Assembly (NCBI GenBank): GCA_037176885.1
Contig: JAWWNJ010000056.1
Span: forward strand, 620,001 to 684,000
Length of the DNA: 64,000 bases
Origin: Favolaschia claudopus
Lineage: Eukaryota; Basidiomycota; Agaricomycetes; Agaricales; Mycenaceae
Reading direction: 5' to 3'
Below are positions 48,701 through 57,476 of this stretch, in pieces. Position 1 is the first letter of the stretch. Each line of letters begins with the position of its first letter. The position numbers were made by a program, and so were the translations under genes. Under the pieces are notes generated by a model. It saw only the letters and a program-made list of their open reading frames with translations, searched no databases and had not been told where the DNA came from.

Positions 48701-51700
48701 TCCTGTGTGCGCACGCGCGCGCATTTCACTTCGAAAGCGTGGCCATTCTCGTCGAGAAGTGAAGGTGAAGTTGAATTTACGACTTGAAGCCGTCGGCCGG
48801 AATCCCCGAATTGCAGGTAAGTTGTACCTTCCTCGCGAATAATGGAGATCGAGTACTGATCAGCAAAATCGTTTCCGAGGATGAAGGGTGTAGTCATTCC
48901 ATCCACCACATAGGCTTCAACCCCAAATTTGACAGGACCTTCCGGCGTATGGAAGAAGAGGTCACAACTGACAAAACCAGATATTGCCGAAGTTCCCGTT
49001 ACTTGTATCAATTTCACTTGATGACCCTGCTTTATACGTGGTGCATTTGACAGCAAATTCAGTGTTTTGCGCGAAATCAAGGTTATATCGGAGCCAGAAT
49101 CAACAACGACAGGAATTGGGTTGGCGGAGAGACTTCCCACGGTTGCGTTCGCTTCAGTTGCGCTTGACCCAAGGAAAGTGCTGCCCGCAGGTCGAGCCAT
49201 ATGCTTTCGCAACTCGATTAGCGGCGCAAGTGGAGATGCATCGGTCGTTTCCACAACACGATAATTGCATGCTTCAATTTCTCGAGCCAACCTTCGGCGC
49301 GAACGACGATTCAACGCCGGCTTTGTGGACGCGGTTGGAGTTGACTTGGACTGCGAAGGTGAGTCTTCCTCGGAGTCATTTTGATTGATTGAAGCGTCGT
49401 CTTCAAGGTAATCGGCTCGATGCAGGGTATCGGAGGGTATGTTATTTGCCGAAGGATCAGGAATATTAGAGGGAGGAGGAATATAATCTTCATTAGGTTC
49501 AAGAATTCGGTTCGAGGAAAGAGGATGCAATTGGGTATAAGGTTCGTCTTCATCGTCTGAAACGTCTTCAACGCGCGCTGCCTGCGAGCTTTTACGCTCG
49601 TTTTCACCCTTCAGTGCCGGTGTTATATCCCCCCCAGTTTTCAAGTCAGCGCTGACTTGAAAAGTTGAAGGGCCGGTAGACTGAAGGGTTATTTCAAAAT
49701 CCTGCTCTTCAAGACCATAGTAAAGCTCGTCGTATTCCTCCTGCGCACTGATATCATCCACCGTAGACACGAAATTCGCCCTCGCGAATTTATTGCCCAA
49801 GAACGAGTGCTTGCACTCGTTGTCCCAGTGCATCCCACTTCCGCAATGACGACATGGGCGAGCCCCCTTCGATTGAGGCGTAGCCTTCTTCGAAATATTG
49901 CTATCGTCTTTGGGAAAACGTGGAGGAGGGAGATTCGGCGAGGACCCGACAAGGTGCACACGAGCTGCAGTATCCGATTTTTCCTGAGCTCTATACTGAC
50001 GATTATCTCGAGCTTGATGATTCAATAGTTCTGAATTATCAATCGGAAGATCCAGCAAGGTTTCTTCGTGGAAAACAATCGCTTTGTGGAATTCCACGAT
50101 TGAATCGAACTTCTGGGTATCCAGGATCGTGCGCCAACTGCGAGGTGCGCCGTTCATGACCTCCGCGATGATGGCTGAATCGTCGAAATCATAGACAGAG
50201 CTAATGATCTCCCTCTTCCGCATGTAATATTCGGAAGGTCTCTCCTTCCTGTGTTCAGCGTCCCGGTACGACGTGCGCAATGCTCTCCCCCGAGTGCGGT
50301 TGAGCCAGGTGTTGGACAAGAAGAATTCTCCGACTGCCTTGCGGAAGGTCAGCCAATCCTGCCGAATCTCATCTTGATAATTGGGGTCTAATGCAAACCA
50401 CCAATTTTGCGCAGGACCTGTAAGGCAACGAGAAGCGATAGATCCGAGCTGTTGACAGGCTTTAGGACCTTCGGATGCCAGCAAGTTCAACCGTTGAACC
50501 CATCGCATCAGTGTATCCGGGTTGCCATCCCATTTTGGTACGTCGGACTCTTTCAACTTCATATCGAAGTAACGCTGGCTTCTTGCATTCTCAAGAGCTT
50601 CAGAAGCATCCAAAGACTTCCGATTCAGCGGAACACCGCTTGAGCGCCGGCCGTTACCACCTTTCTCATCGTCCGAGCTGGAGGAGTCATCTCCAGGACT
50701 TCCAGGTGCTCCAGGAGTTCTTGGTGGTGGCTTTCCGGGGCCCTTCCCATGCCGATCTGATTTACGATGATCTGGCTTCTTACGCCTGCGGCGATCGTCT
50801 TCAGAATCGCTGGGATCGTAGCCAGGATCGGGAGGATCTGCAGCTGCAGACGGGGGTTTCGACTGACGGAAGTGAGCGCTGGTTGAAGGCTTCGGGGTTT
50901 GTGAAGGCAGTTGAACTCCCAAGCCCGACATGTGCGGAGGAGTTTCGCGCTTGAATTCAGAGCCCGCATTGTCGCCTTTGTACTTCAGAGGTCCAAACGC
51001 GGCTTGAAAGCCAGAGCCTTGTGTTGAAGATCCACGAAATGCCTTCGGGGGAACGGATTGACGAGGGAAAGGTACACTATCCTCGGCCAATATTTGGACC
51101 GATGGAGAGTTTATCCTTACTTCCCTTTCTTCTCGCTTGACCGCTTTAGGTTTGGGAGGAGAAGGAGCATTCGGCGCGGAGGGAGGTAAGGGAGGAGGAG
51201 TTGAAACAGAGACAGGATGAAGATCGAATGAATGAGTCGACGAATTGCTAGCAAGGGAATAGGTCTTGCGTGAAGGAGCGGCGCTAAATGAACGTTGATA
51301 GTAGCTTAGAGCCTCTTCATTCGGCGCCCGAGGTTCATCGGCAATAAAATCATAACGCTCATCGAGAAAGACCAAGTAACTCTCGACCTCGGCACGAAAG
51401 CAAACCGCAAGAATTTCGTACTCGTTTGCGGAGTAAAATCCTTGTGGGTCTTCATTTCGTCCCCACGTAGGCCTGATTGGCATACCGAACCTGCCGCCCA
51501 ATGCCATGATGGCATGTTCTGATTGTTTGCGAAGATCGTCAAGCCTCTTCCAGAGAGCCCACCACGACTTCATCTGAACACGATATACCGGTCCACCGTT
51601 GTCAACGAGTTGTGCTACCTCCACCGATGAGATAGCCGCAGCCAGCAGCTGAAGTTGGTCACGAAAGGTGACATTGAACATTGTTCGCGTCGCCGCCTTG

Positions 51701-52089
51701 GGATCACGAAGAACAGGTTTCGCGAAAGCGATAGCACCAAGCTCCAAAGCATGTTGGCGGCGATGTAGAAGGTGAGGAAATTTTGTTGAAATAGTGCGCG
51801 AGGCACTAAAGATGGGAGGATCCAGTGTATTTGGGGTAACACGGATAGAGGTATCGATGAGATGGGTGAGGCATGGACCCGCGAACTCTGAGAGTTCTTC
51901 GAGAGCAAAATTTTCATCGACATATTCAATGGACGGGGAGCGTGAATGTGTCGAATGAGGAGGCGAATTCAGATTCACCAGCGGTGCGTTAGGATCAACG
52001 CCGAGCTGAGGGTTACCCGCGGGTGCGGTAGTTCCAAGAGTGCGCCCTGCGTCCGTTGGTCCACCAGGCAAGGTATGTTCTCCACTCAT
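45727..52089 (-). CDS. Gag-Pol polyprotein of a Ty3-type chromovirus (up to the MITE)
   Basis: 2,120 codons from the ATG at 52089; the last ten are MITE-derived. Approximate order: Gag with long disordered N-terminus and RRRRKKPDHRKSDRHGKGP (about 430-450), capsid core (about 510-680; VPKWDGNPDTLMRWVQRLN), zinc knuckle CRHCGSGMHWDNEC (about 745), retropepsin VVVDSGSDITLIS (about 995), reverse transcriptase with VYIDDIVIYS (about 1530), RNase H with YSDACDYGVAGIL and the TDHAAL motif, and the integrase HHCC zinc domain (HAGYHRTYNRVAS ... CDVCQKSKPK, about 2010-2050) with the first catalytic Asp in VVSMDLITQLP. Gag and Pol share one frame with no stop or shift between them, as in several chromovirus lineages. 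All catalytic motifs look intact; only the MITE breaks the protein. Confidence 0.95.
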   Translation of the reverse strand: MSGEHTLPGGPTDAGRTLGTTAPAGNPQLGVDPNAPLVNLNSPPHSTHSRSPSIEYVDENFALEELSEFAGPCLTHLIDTSIRVTPNTLDPPIFSASRTISTKFPHLLHRRQHALELGAIAFAKPVLRDPKAATRTMFNVTFRDQLQLLAAAISSVEVAQLVDNGGPVYRVQMKSWWALWKRLDDLRKQSEHAIMALGGRFGMPIRPTWGRNEDPQGFYSANEYEILAVCFRAEVESYLVFLDERYDFIADEPRAPNEEALSYYQRSFSAAPSRKTYSLASNSSTHSFDLHPVSVSTPPPLPPSAPNAPSPPKPKAVKREEREVRINSPSVQILAEDSVPFPRQSVPPKAFRGSSTQGSGFQAAFGPLKYKGDNAGSEFKRETPPHMSGLGVQLPSQTPKPSTSAHFRQSKPPSAAADPPDPGYDPSDSEDDRRRRKKPDHRKSDRHGKGPGKPPPRTPGAPGSPGDDSSSSDDEKGGNGRRSSGVPLNRKSLDASEALENARSQRYFDMKLKESDVPKWDGNPDTLMRWVQRLNLLASEGPKACQQLGSIASRCLTGPAQNWWFALDPNYQDEIRQDWLTFRKAVGEFFLSNTWLNRTRGRALRTSYRDAEHRKERPSEYYMRKREIISSVYDFDDSAIIAEVMNGAPRSWRTILDTQKFDSIVEFHKAIVFHEETLLDLPIDNSELLNHQARDNRQYRAQEKSDTAARVHLVGSSPNLPPPRFPKDDSNISKKATPQSKGARPCRHCGSGMHWDNECKHSFLGNKFARANFVSTVDDISAQEEYDELYYGLEEQDFEITLQSTGPSTFQVSADLKTGGDITPALKGENERKSSQAARVEDVSDDEDEPYTQLHPLSSNRILEPNEDYIPPPSNIPDPSANNIPSDTLHRADYLEDDASINQNDSEEDSPSQSKSTPTASTKPALNRRSRRRLAREIEACNYRVVETTDASPLAPLIELRKHMARPAGSTFLGSSATEANATVGSLSANPIPVVVDSGSDITLISRKTLNLLSNAPRIKQGHQVKLIQVTGTSAISGFVSCDLFFHTPEGPVKFGVEAYVVDGMTTPFILGNDFADQYSISIIREEGTTYLQFGDSGRRLQVVNSTSPSLLDENGHAFEVKCARVRTQDDRKRATHRRNLKFRQRSRRKVRDGRVISSERVVIPAKTSRLVKVSTEFPKDCEQLLVEKHFKMHGNVDDVYGSADTFISKANPALHIANFSDFPVIISQGQLVGTSHNPSTWLDKASKMSPARKARAEAHASFIRQLVEIQSPNNSVEVNLTRSESNVSSKAHRNATGEDDPAAEEPLEGGPKVAETPPEMVESSKLLDALDFSKHLTPDQRKTLEDVCVKNGTAFGLDGRLGTYKEQVVIPMKPGAEPVSLPPFPASPAKREVIDKQMDSWIELGVIEPSRSPWAAPVFTVWRNGKPRMVIDLRKLNEMVVPDEFPLPRQDDVLQALEGSQWLTTLDALAGFTQLTMHPDSAEKLAFRTHRGLWQFARMPFGYRNGPSVFQRVMNTVLAPFLWLFALVYIDDIVIYSRTFEDHVQHLDAVFGAIAGANLTLSPPKCHIGYQSLMLLGQKVSRLGLSTHKEKVDAILDLDVPKNASELQTFLGMMVYFSSYVPFYAWLALPLFGLLKKGVPWNWTELHQEAFELCKTVLTSAPVRGYAVPGLPYRVYSDACDYGVAGILQQVQPIKIRDLRGTKAYERLEKAFKSGEGIPQLVTVIKGFEDIPPVGSWAADFEDTTVHVERVIAYWSRVLKSPERNHSPTEREALALKEALIKFQVYLEGEKIAAITDHAALTWSRTFQNVNRRLLTWGTIFAAYPDLQIIHRAGRVHSNVDPISRLRRRVPVQIGPDSDETPLLTLSACDPLRNMYDELGPRFEERLLSVADKGTKQLEDPEDLEIFEANLEGSEAHELTGKDVGVSARTFNILVSLPATEKEEWIKGYKEDPHFANVLNAWKKEVNWNNPSFPQYQLADDGLLYFEDWNGNNRLCVPEKLRGKIVAEIHDGLTEGAHAGYHRTYNRVASTYYWPRMSRTVKQYTCTCDVCQKSKPKHHAPFGLPQPIPIPSQPFEVVSMDLITQLPMSEGFDAILVIVCKLTKYGIFRLHSVASLRST

Positions 52090-52164
52090 GATGAATAGAA
52101 TGAGTAGGGAGAGTGGCGATAACTAGGGATCTGTGCTTAACGAATTTCCCAATGTGTCCACCAG

Positions 52165-52590
52165 TGTTGTAGAATACGCGATGTATTCTTGTTGAGTACG
52201 AATATATAATGTGCGAAATCCGTTTACAGTCCTAGCGTAGCGTGCGGGGTTGCCCAAGAAGTCGTAAGAGCTCGTCTTTACGATATCTTGAAGCGGTAGT
52301 CCAAGGGAACAGCAAGAGCGAATCTTTACTGAGTCTTGAGACGAAACGAGGCGGTTTAGGCGTTCGTTGAGTGCACACAGAGGCGAAGAAAGTGGGAGGA
52401 AAAAGGCAACTTGATTTCGTAGCTAAGGAGTACTTAAAAGGGTGTGGTATAGACTACATGTGAATAAGTAGCATGTGGATGGTTGGAAATTAGGTAGATG
52501 GTTGGAAATAGGTAGTAAGGGGTAATTGGAAAATATATGAAACAAGAGACGAATGATCGTAGAGTAAGATACTTAGCGTAATCCATGACA
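52165..52590 (-). repeat. 5' LTR of the Ty3 element
   Basis: 426 bp, no difference from the 3' LTR noticed on reading. It lies 75 bp upstream of the gag-pol ATG on the minus strand. It should contain the promoter. A ttatatatt word (minus strand, near 52198-52208) is a TATA candidate, but its role is not established. Confidence 0.95.
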
Positions 52591-52688
52591 GAGTCGGAAG
52601 CTTGTCGTGCGCCAAGCGGCAGTGCGGCGTACGCAAATCCATTGAGCGCAATTACCAAGTAGAAGATCAATGTCGAAATTGAAATCAT
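52591..52688 (-). pseudogene. Secreted LysM protein gene, 5' part (start codon and signal peptide)
   Basis: ATG at 52688. The frame reads MISISTLIFYLVIALNGFAY then AALPLGARQASDS: a hydrophobic signal peptide with a likely cleavage after an A-x-A type site, followed by the start of the mature protein. At 52591-52595 (GAGTC) it meets the LTR, and the codon that is broken (TCx) is completed by the sequence at 42803 on the far side of the element, which continues in frame with EMPPSSSP. This join and the 5-bp duplication show the two pieces are one gene. Upstream (52689-52790) is presumably promoter; no TATA box stands out. Confidence 0.7.
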
Positions 52689-52913
52689 TCTGTAAGTTAC
52701 TTAGCTGGACCTGCAGCTAGACGTATTGATGATTCTAACTATTAGATTCGGCGCGACTATAAAGCCCAGGCGGCCGAGGCGGCTTCCGAATTCAAGCAAT
52801 GTCCATCATGATTAGGAAATTCGCGTAAAAGCCGAAGGTATCTTGCGGCCTTTTGTGAGTGCGCATCTGACGGCTGAGAAGTTTTTCGAAGTTGGTGACG
52901 GTTCGAGTAAAAC
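52689..52913. other. Upstream region of the LysM gene
   Basis: About 225 bp between the LysM start codon (52688, minus) and the TIR element at 52916. Presumptive promoter of the LysM gene; no confident core element was seen. Confidence 0.4.
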
Positions 52914-52915
52914 TA

Positions 52916-54332
52916 CTCGTCATCACAGAAAGTACATAACCGAAAATTGCGTCATCTCGACACGGTCACATGATGATGTCGCGCTGCTTGGACCTCAAAA
53001 TATAATGTATTATAGTAGGATTTCGTGTTATGAATTCTGGGGCAAACAAGTTTGTCTTGCTTCCTACAGAACCGGTGCAAATTAGAGTATCACGATATAA
53101 TCCATACAATACAATTGCAAGACTTTGTCCAATCTGCAAAATAACCGTAGATGGCCCACTTTGGGTACAAGATGTCATGGTCCACAATACTAGGGCAGCC
53201 CCTGGACATTTCAAATTGTTCCTAAAATTGAGATTTCGCAAGAAAAACCAGAAAAACAGTTTATTTGGCTGTTCTGCCGAGATCATATTTTGTGCCCGCA
53301 AAAGTGATGCCTGGAGGGCAAGTGAAAGTATATATCAGCTTATGGTCTCCCCTATCCCTCACCAACAAGTTTAGAATGATATAACTCTTGCTTTACGTCT
53401 GAAAGTCTCATGAATTGTGATGCAAGGGGCTTTGAAATCTAAAATAGTTGAATCATGTCAGAATATGAAAGAAGTTCTAAGTAGGATTCCACTTTACTGA
53501 CATTTTACCTCCCAGTGGTTCTTGAGTTAGAGGGGCGGTACATTATTCCTATATCGGGAAGTTTGATTGGGCATCAAGGCAGCCCGATATGGCAACGACT
53601 CGACCACCCGCAGTATCCGGATCCTCCATGTAAGTATATGGACTGAAACCTTGTAGTATGGGCTGAATAGTGCTCCACCATACACATCCATGCTTTTCCA
53701 GCAGAAATCTCTCCCATGGCATCCGCGTGATCAATGATCAGCGATGAAAAAAAAATCCATATACAGCAGACATCTGCATTCTGAGGGGTGCAAAATACTT
53801 CCAAAATGCAGCTTTAGTACCCTCCACCCAATTATCACAGCTGGGAGGGCCGAGCCGTTTTGATGGCAAACTTCCCCATTTGGAGGGGAGGGGGGTCCTC
53901 AAAATCGCTGAGAAAAAAACTTCGACACAGGGTGCGGAACTCGCAGATCGGTACCCCCTTGTTGTGATGCATAAAGATTATCCGTCAATTTTGGCACCAT
54001 CAAAAGTAAAATCACTCTGTATTTTGTCGTCAAGTAGATTTACCATTCTTCAAGAAGGTGTATGGAAGGAAGACATACAGATCTACTTCTTTCATGCATA
54101 AAACCTGGATTCTTGCCCCTATTACTTCGTTTGATGCAATGATTTTATCGGGTTTCATCAATATATGACAAGGAAAGATTATCTGATTATAAAGTGAGTA
54201 CTACCTGGTTAGATTTCTGTTGTATTGGAGGGCAATAGATGCCAAAGATTATGTCTACCTACTTGAGATGGTATAATACCACAAATTCCATCGAAAATAA
54301 TCGAATTTTCGGTTACTTTCTGTGATGACGAG
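52916..54332. mobile_element. TA-flanked TIR element, long member of the 758-1642 family
   Basis: The left end CTCGTCATCACAGAAAGTA and the right end (reverse complement) CTCGTCATCACAGAAAGTAA are flanked by TA at 52914-52915 and 54333-54334. At 1,417 bp it is longer than the 885-bp copy. Its interior includes an inverted copy of the 3990-4112 repeat (about 53866-53965), so it may have grown by nested insertion. The short plus-strand frame at 53030-53374 shows no transposase motif. Confidence 0.75.
53866..53965 (-). repeat. Dispersed repeat block, copy 3 of 3 (inverted)
   Basis: On the minus strand it reads accgatctgcgagttccg, a gtgtcgaagttttttt run, ctcagcgatttt, then a C-rich run, the same order as 3990-4112 but more diverged. 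Confidence 0.55.
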
Positions 54333-54363
54333 TAAACTATATTAAGATTATAGGCATTTAGAG

Positions 54364-54469
54364 TAGCGTCACTTTGGAGCACTTCATTAGTCTTCATAAA
54401 AATTCCCCGGGTGAGAGATGCTCCAAGATGACGTCAAGTGCTCCGAAATGACGCTACCGAATGGAGCCA
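54364..54469. mobile_element. Partial second copy of the 139-bp MITE
   Basis: Shares tagcgtcactttggagcact near its left side and gacgtcaagtgctccgaaat to ccgaatggagcca at its right end with the copy at 45623-45761. The left terminus (tggctccattcgg) is missing. TA follows the right end (54470-54471). Confidence 0.75.
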
Positions 54470-54471
54470 TA

Positions 54472-55421
54472 GAGTTTCGTGACAATCCATTGATTACTCA
54501 CAAAGCTACTTATTTATGAGATGCGGAGGGTCAGACCGGTTTCTACCCGCATTCAAATCATGCAAAAGGAACGTATTCAGCTATCTACAAAACACTGGAG
54601 CGCTCCGAAAAAAAGTTCACACAACGGTTTTGACAGCTCCTGCCTAATTCGGCCAGCCCGCTAGAGCCCGCTCCACTCTCTCCAATATGGAAACCCGGAG
54701 CACCACGCTGATGGTGATGTGATCCCATCACACATTGTGTGATCTCCGTCTGCGGCATATCGCTATGGCTTATATGGACCCGGAACACCCCTCTCAACGA
54801 TCTTGGGCGCGACTTTGTTGACTGTGTTATGCGTTTGGTATGCTTACTTTTGCGGCAAATTGATTACGACTTTTAATCTGTCATCGGACTTGCAGATAGG
54901 TAGCCGAGTGGCTGTACGAGTCCAACTTGCAGACAAACCCAGCGCCGATTTGCCATGAGGATCCTATGGCCCTGCTTATTGGTATAGGTACATTCCTACT
55001 GTAGTAATAAGCAATATTTCTTACCTCAGACACTCTTAAAACCCATCGGGATGCGAAGCAATGGGCGTTGAATGAAGTTTGATGGGAAATGTGAAGTAAA
55101 ACACGGTCACATGACCGTATCAATTTCCTCTTCTTCGTGTTTCTCTGCATTGGTGGCAGTCTGATTTTTTTTTTGATATATACACACAGAGTTTGAATCT
55201 AAAGAAACGTTTCTTGGTGTTCTCAGCCAAAAACGCGAGGTTTGGCCGAGAAATCTAAGTGTTTGACTATCTGTACACAAAATTCTTCGAACAGCCCTCA
55301 AGTACAATTTCTATTCTGTCAGTTTGAAACAAGACTTCAATAAATCATGAATTACTGTAGCATATAGTCTGATGAATGTAGGACTGGACATTGTGAATTG
55401 CAGAGAGAAGTGGAACAGAGA
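54472..55421. other. Unassigned stretch
   Basis: No gene or element ends recognised. Short open frames on the minus strand lack motifs. Confidence 0.3.
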
Positions 55422-55631
55422 TTACAAGTCATCTGCCGTGGCGTCCTGCTCCTGTTCATCATCAGAGAACCAAGCAAAAACTCCTTCATTTCTATCATTT
55501 TCTACAACTTGAGGCTCGTCATTGTTCAGCATCTCATCGAGCCGAGCCAATTGTTGTGTGTCTAATGAGATGTCAGTTGCTCCATTGCAAGTGGTATGAA
55601 ACGAGGTACGGGTACTGAATCTTTGCCACAC
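55422..55631 (-). pseudogene. Acidic C-terminal protein remnant, family unknown
   Basis: The minus-strand frame ends with LDTQQLARLDEMLNNDEPQV then FAWFSDDEQEQDATADDL before a stop. The strongly acidic tail is protein-like. No upstream exon was recognised, and it lies head to head with the alpha-kinase fragment. Confidence 0.25.
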
Positions 55632-55639
55632 TCATGCTA

Positions 55640-56337
55640 ACCAATCAAAGAATGGAAATAACCCTACTATTACTGATAGAGAGAGCGACAGTTCCGAAGA
55701 TGAAGAGGTACCCAATCATTACTTTCCTAACTTTACAATGATCTCTAACGCAAATTTGTGGTCTCGGCCTCGAACGCCTCCTCAATCTAGAAAGAGAGGC
55801 CCTCCAGCATATGTTTCACCCGATCGGTCGCGCCTAGCAAAGGTGCTAGCTGTTGGTGGTCAACTGGATGTTACTGCGAGTGCCAGTACGTTGAATTTTG
55901 AATTCATTTGTCTATCGTGCGCTTACATTGATCTTCAAAGCTCCTCTGGGTTCGGAGCGGGTGGAATTCTATGCAATCGAGCCGCCTTCATTGCATGAGC
56001 TCTTGGACCCAGAGCTTCAACATCTCTCCCGCTTCACTTGTACACCAGATGAAGCATCTCAAGGATTCCTTGCCATTCAGTCAAACCTATCAATTGGATG
56101 TGGAACATTCAAAAATGCTCACCGTGGTTGGATCACCTTGCACCATTTGCGCGACGCGGTCTTGGGGACTACCAAAAGCGAGTTGGTTGTCGTCAAACGT
56201 ACATTCCGCGAGCTTTCGAAAAAATCTGGAGGTCAAACGGCTTACACTCGCTACTCTTCTCCGGAGGAGCACAAAATCATCTTGAAGGAGGCAAACAATC
56301 TATACTGGGCGATTTATATTGCTGAGTGTTCTAAGAG
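55640..56337 (+). pseudogene. Alpha-kinase domain fragment (N-lobe)
   Basis: Two exons joined by a 55-bp GT-AG intron (55886-55940). The first is open from about 55640 and has an in-frame ATG at 55738 (MISNANLWSRPRTPPQSRKR); an acidic stretch DRESDSSEDEE precedes it. The second encodes LSIGCGTFKNAHRGWITLHH, VVVKRTF (putative ATP-binding lysine) and EEHKIILKEANNLYWAIYIA, which match the N-lobe of agaricomycete alpha-type (atypical, MHCK/EF2-kinase-like) protein kinases. A donor gtacag follows at 56338, but no C-lobe with the catalytic Asp and zinc-binding residues could be found before the next element. The gene is therefore truncated, or its remainder is too diverged to read. Confidence 0.55.
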
Positions 56338-57476
56338 GTACAGAAGTATCACATACCCATCTCTACATCTTATTTGAGGTCATTCGTTGAAGTATACATC
56401 GAGATTTTTACCAAAAAGCCATGGCAATTTCTATTTGCCACCACTGTACTACACAGAGTTTTATTATATCAAGCTTCAATTACTAATTTACATCGGAAGG
56501 CTTCAAGGCTGGGCTGACATTCATCAAAAACAACGTGGCAAAGAGATTGGACAATGACCCAGTCTGGCAGTCTTGTTCGAGTATTTGGCTGTCTGGTAGC
56601 AGTGAGCTCTAAAAATCTTGTGTATTCTCCAGATCTGTCAATTGACACGTTGCCCACGCCTGGAATATAGAAGTAAGACTCAAAAGTTCGACGGGGGGCT
56701 CCTTGATCCGGAACCGCCACCATCTCGCTTTCCGAGTCTCTTGGGAAACGAATTGGAGGTGGATTTCGTACAGGAGGGTGTTGCTACCTGGGCCTACGCC
56801 CCGAGATGACCCCCCTCTCATGGCTTTTCGCCCGGCAGTCAGCCCACACGCTTATAGAGCGAGATGCACACCTACTATAATGATATTAGCTCCCACATTG
56901 AATCTCAGGACACACCCGGCCCCAGATACATCATGGTTCTTATGACTGCCCTGACCCTAGCTGAACCCTATCGTTTCTGAGCCCTGAAGTGCTGCTCACC
57001 ACCCGACACGACGCGTGAAGCCAGTTAACGACGACTTGAGCAGCCGCAACATCTCGGCCGAGGGAGACCGAAAATGTTCTCGAAGTTTCGGTTATCAATA
57101 AGCATCAACAGTCATTCCTCAAGCTCTTCGCTCAACCGACGTTCTCCGCTGCTATAGGTACTCTCGAGTATCGACGATCCTGCGGTGCACTCTGAGCCTG
57201 GCTATAATGCTTCTCTTAGTCTACACAAGACGGCTCCTCAACTCAAATGACTCATGCTCAACTCACTCTCGGGCCCGCGAAACTTGGAATTGAGCAGAAC
57301 GACCTAGAAAATCCACTCTGACTCAATTGTTGACGCGCATAACGGCCTCAGATGGCCGTATGAATACCACTGGCTGCCCGTATTCCAGAAAATTCGACCC
57401 CGGCCTGATGGACAATCTTTAAGGCGATGCTCAACTGTCTGACGTCCTCACCACTCTCCCCCGTACCACTACCACT
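56338..57476. other. Unassigned stretch, probably including the 5' end of the LINE at 57.5 kb
   Basis: A minus-strand open frame at 56469-56723 (FESYFYIPGVGNVSIDRSGE) looks protein-like but unidentified. From about 57000 onward the composition changes and may be the LINE 5' UTR or promoter. No boundary is visible. Confidence 0.3.

Larger units (their letters stand above)
42804..52590 (-). mobile_element. Full-length Ty3-type chromodomain LTR retrotransposon, 9,787 bp
   Basis: Two 426-bp LTRs (42804-43229 and 52165-52590) begin TGTTG and end TGACA on the plus strand and appear identical on visual comparison. The 5-bp target duplication GAGTC flanks the element (42799-42803, 52591-52595). A polypurine tract adjoins the 3' LTR. 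It encodes a single gag-pol frame from 52089, interrupted only by a MITE in integrase, ending with a chromodomain at 44503, plus a third ORF before the 3' LTR. Identical LTRs imply very recent insertion. The chromodomain places it among chromoviruses, whose integrases are usually directed to particular chromatin. The primer-binding site was not resolved: the sequence after the 5' LTR (ctggtggacacattggg on the minus strand) matches no tRNA end I could name. Confidence 0.95.

Noticed and set aside
46076..51960. Numerous plus-strand frames of 60-195 codons across the Ty3 pol region
   Set aside because: All lie antisense to the continuous gag-pol frame that contains every expected catalytic motif.
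52434..52688. An 84-codon minus-strand ORF starting at the LysM ATG and continuing into the LTR
   Set aside because: The last two thirds are read from LTR sequence; only the first 33 codons belong to the LysM gene.
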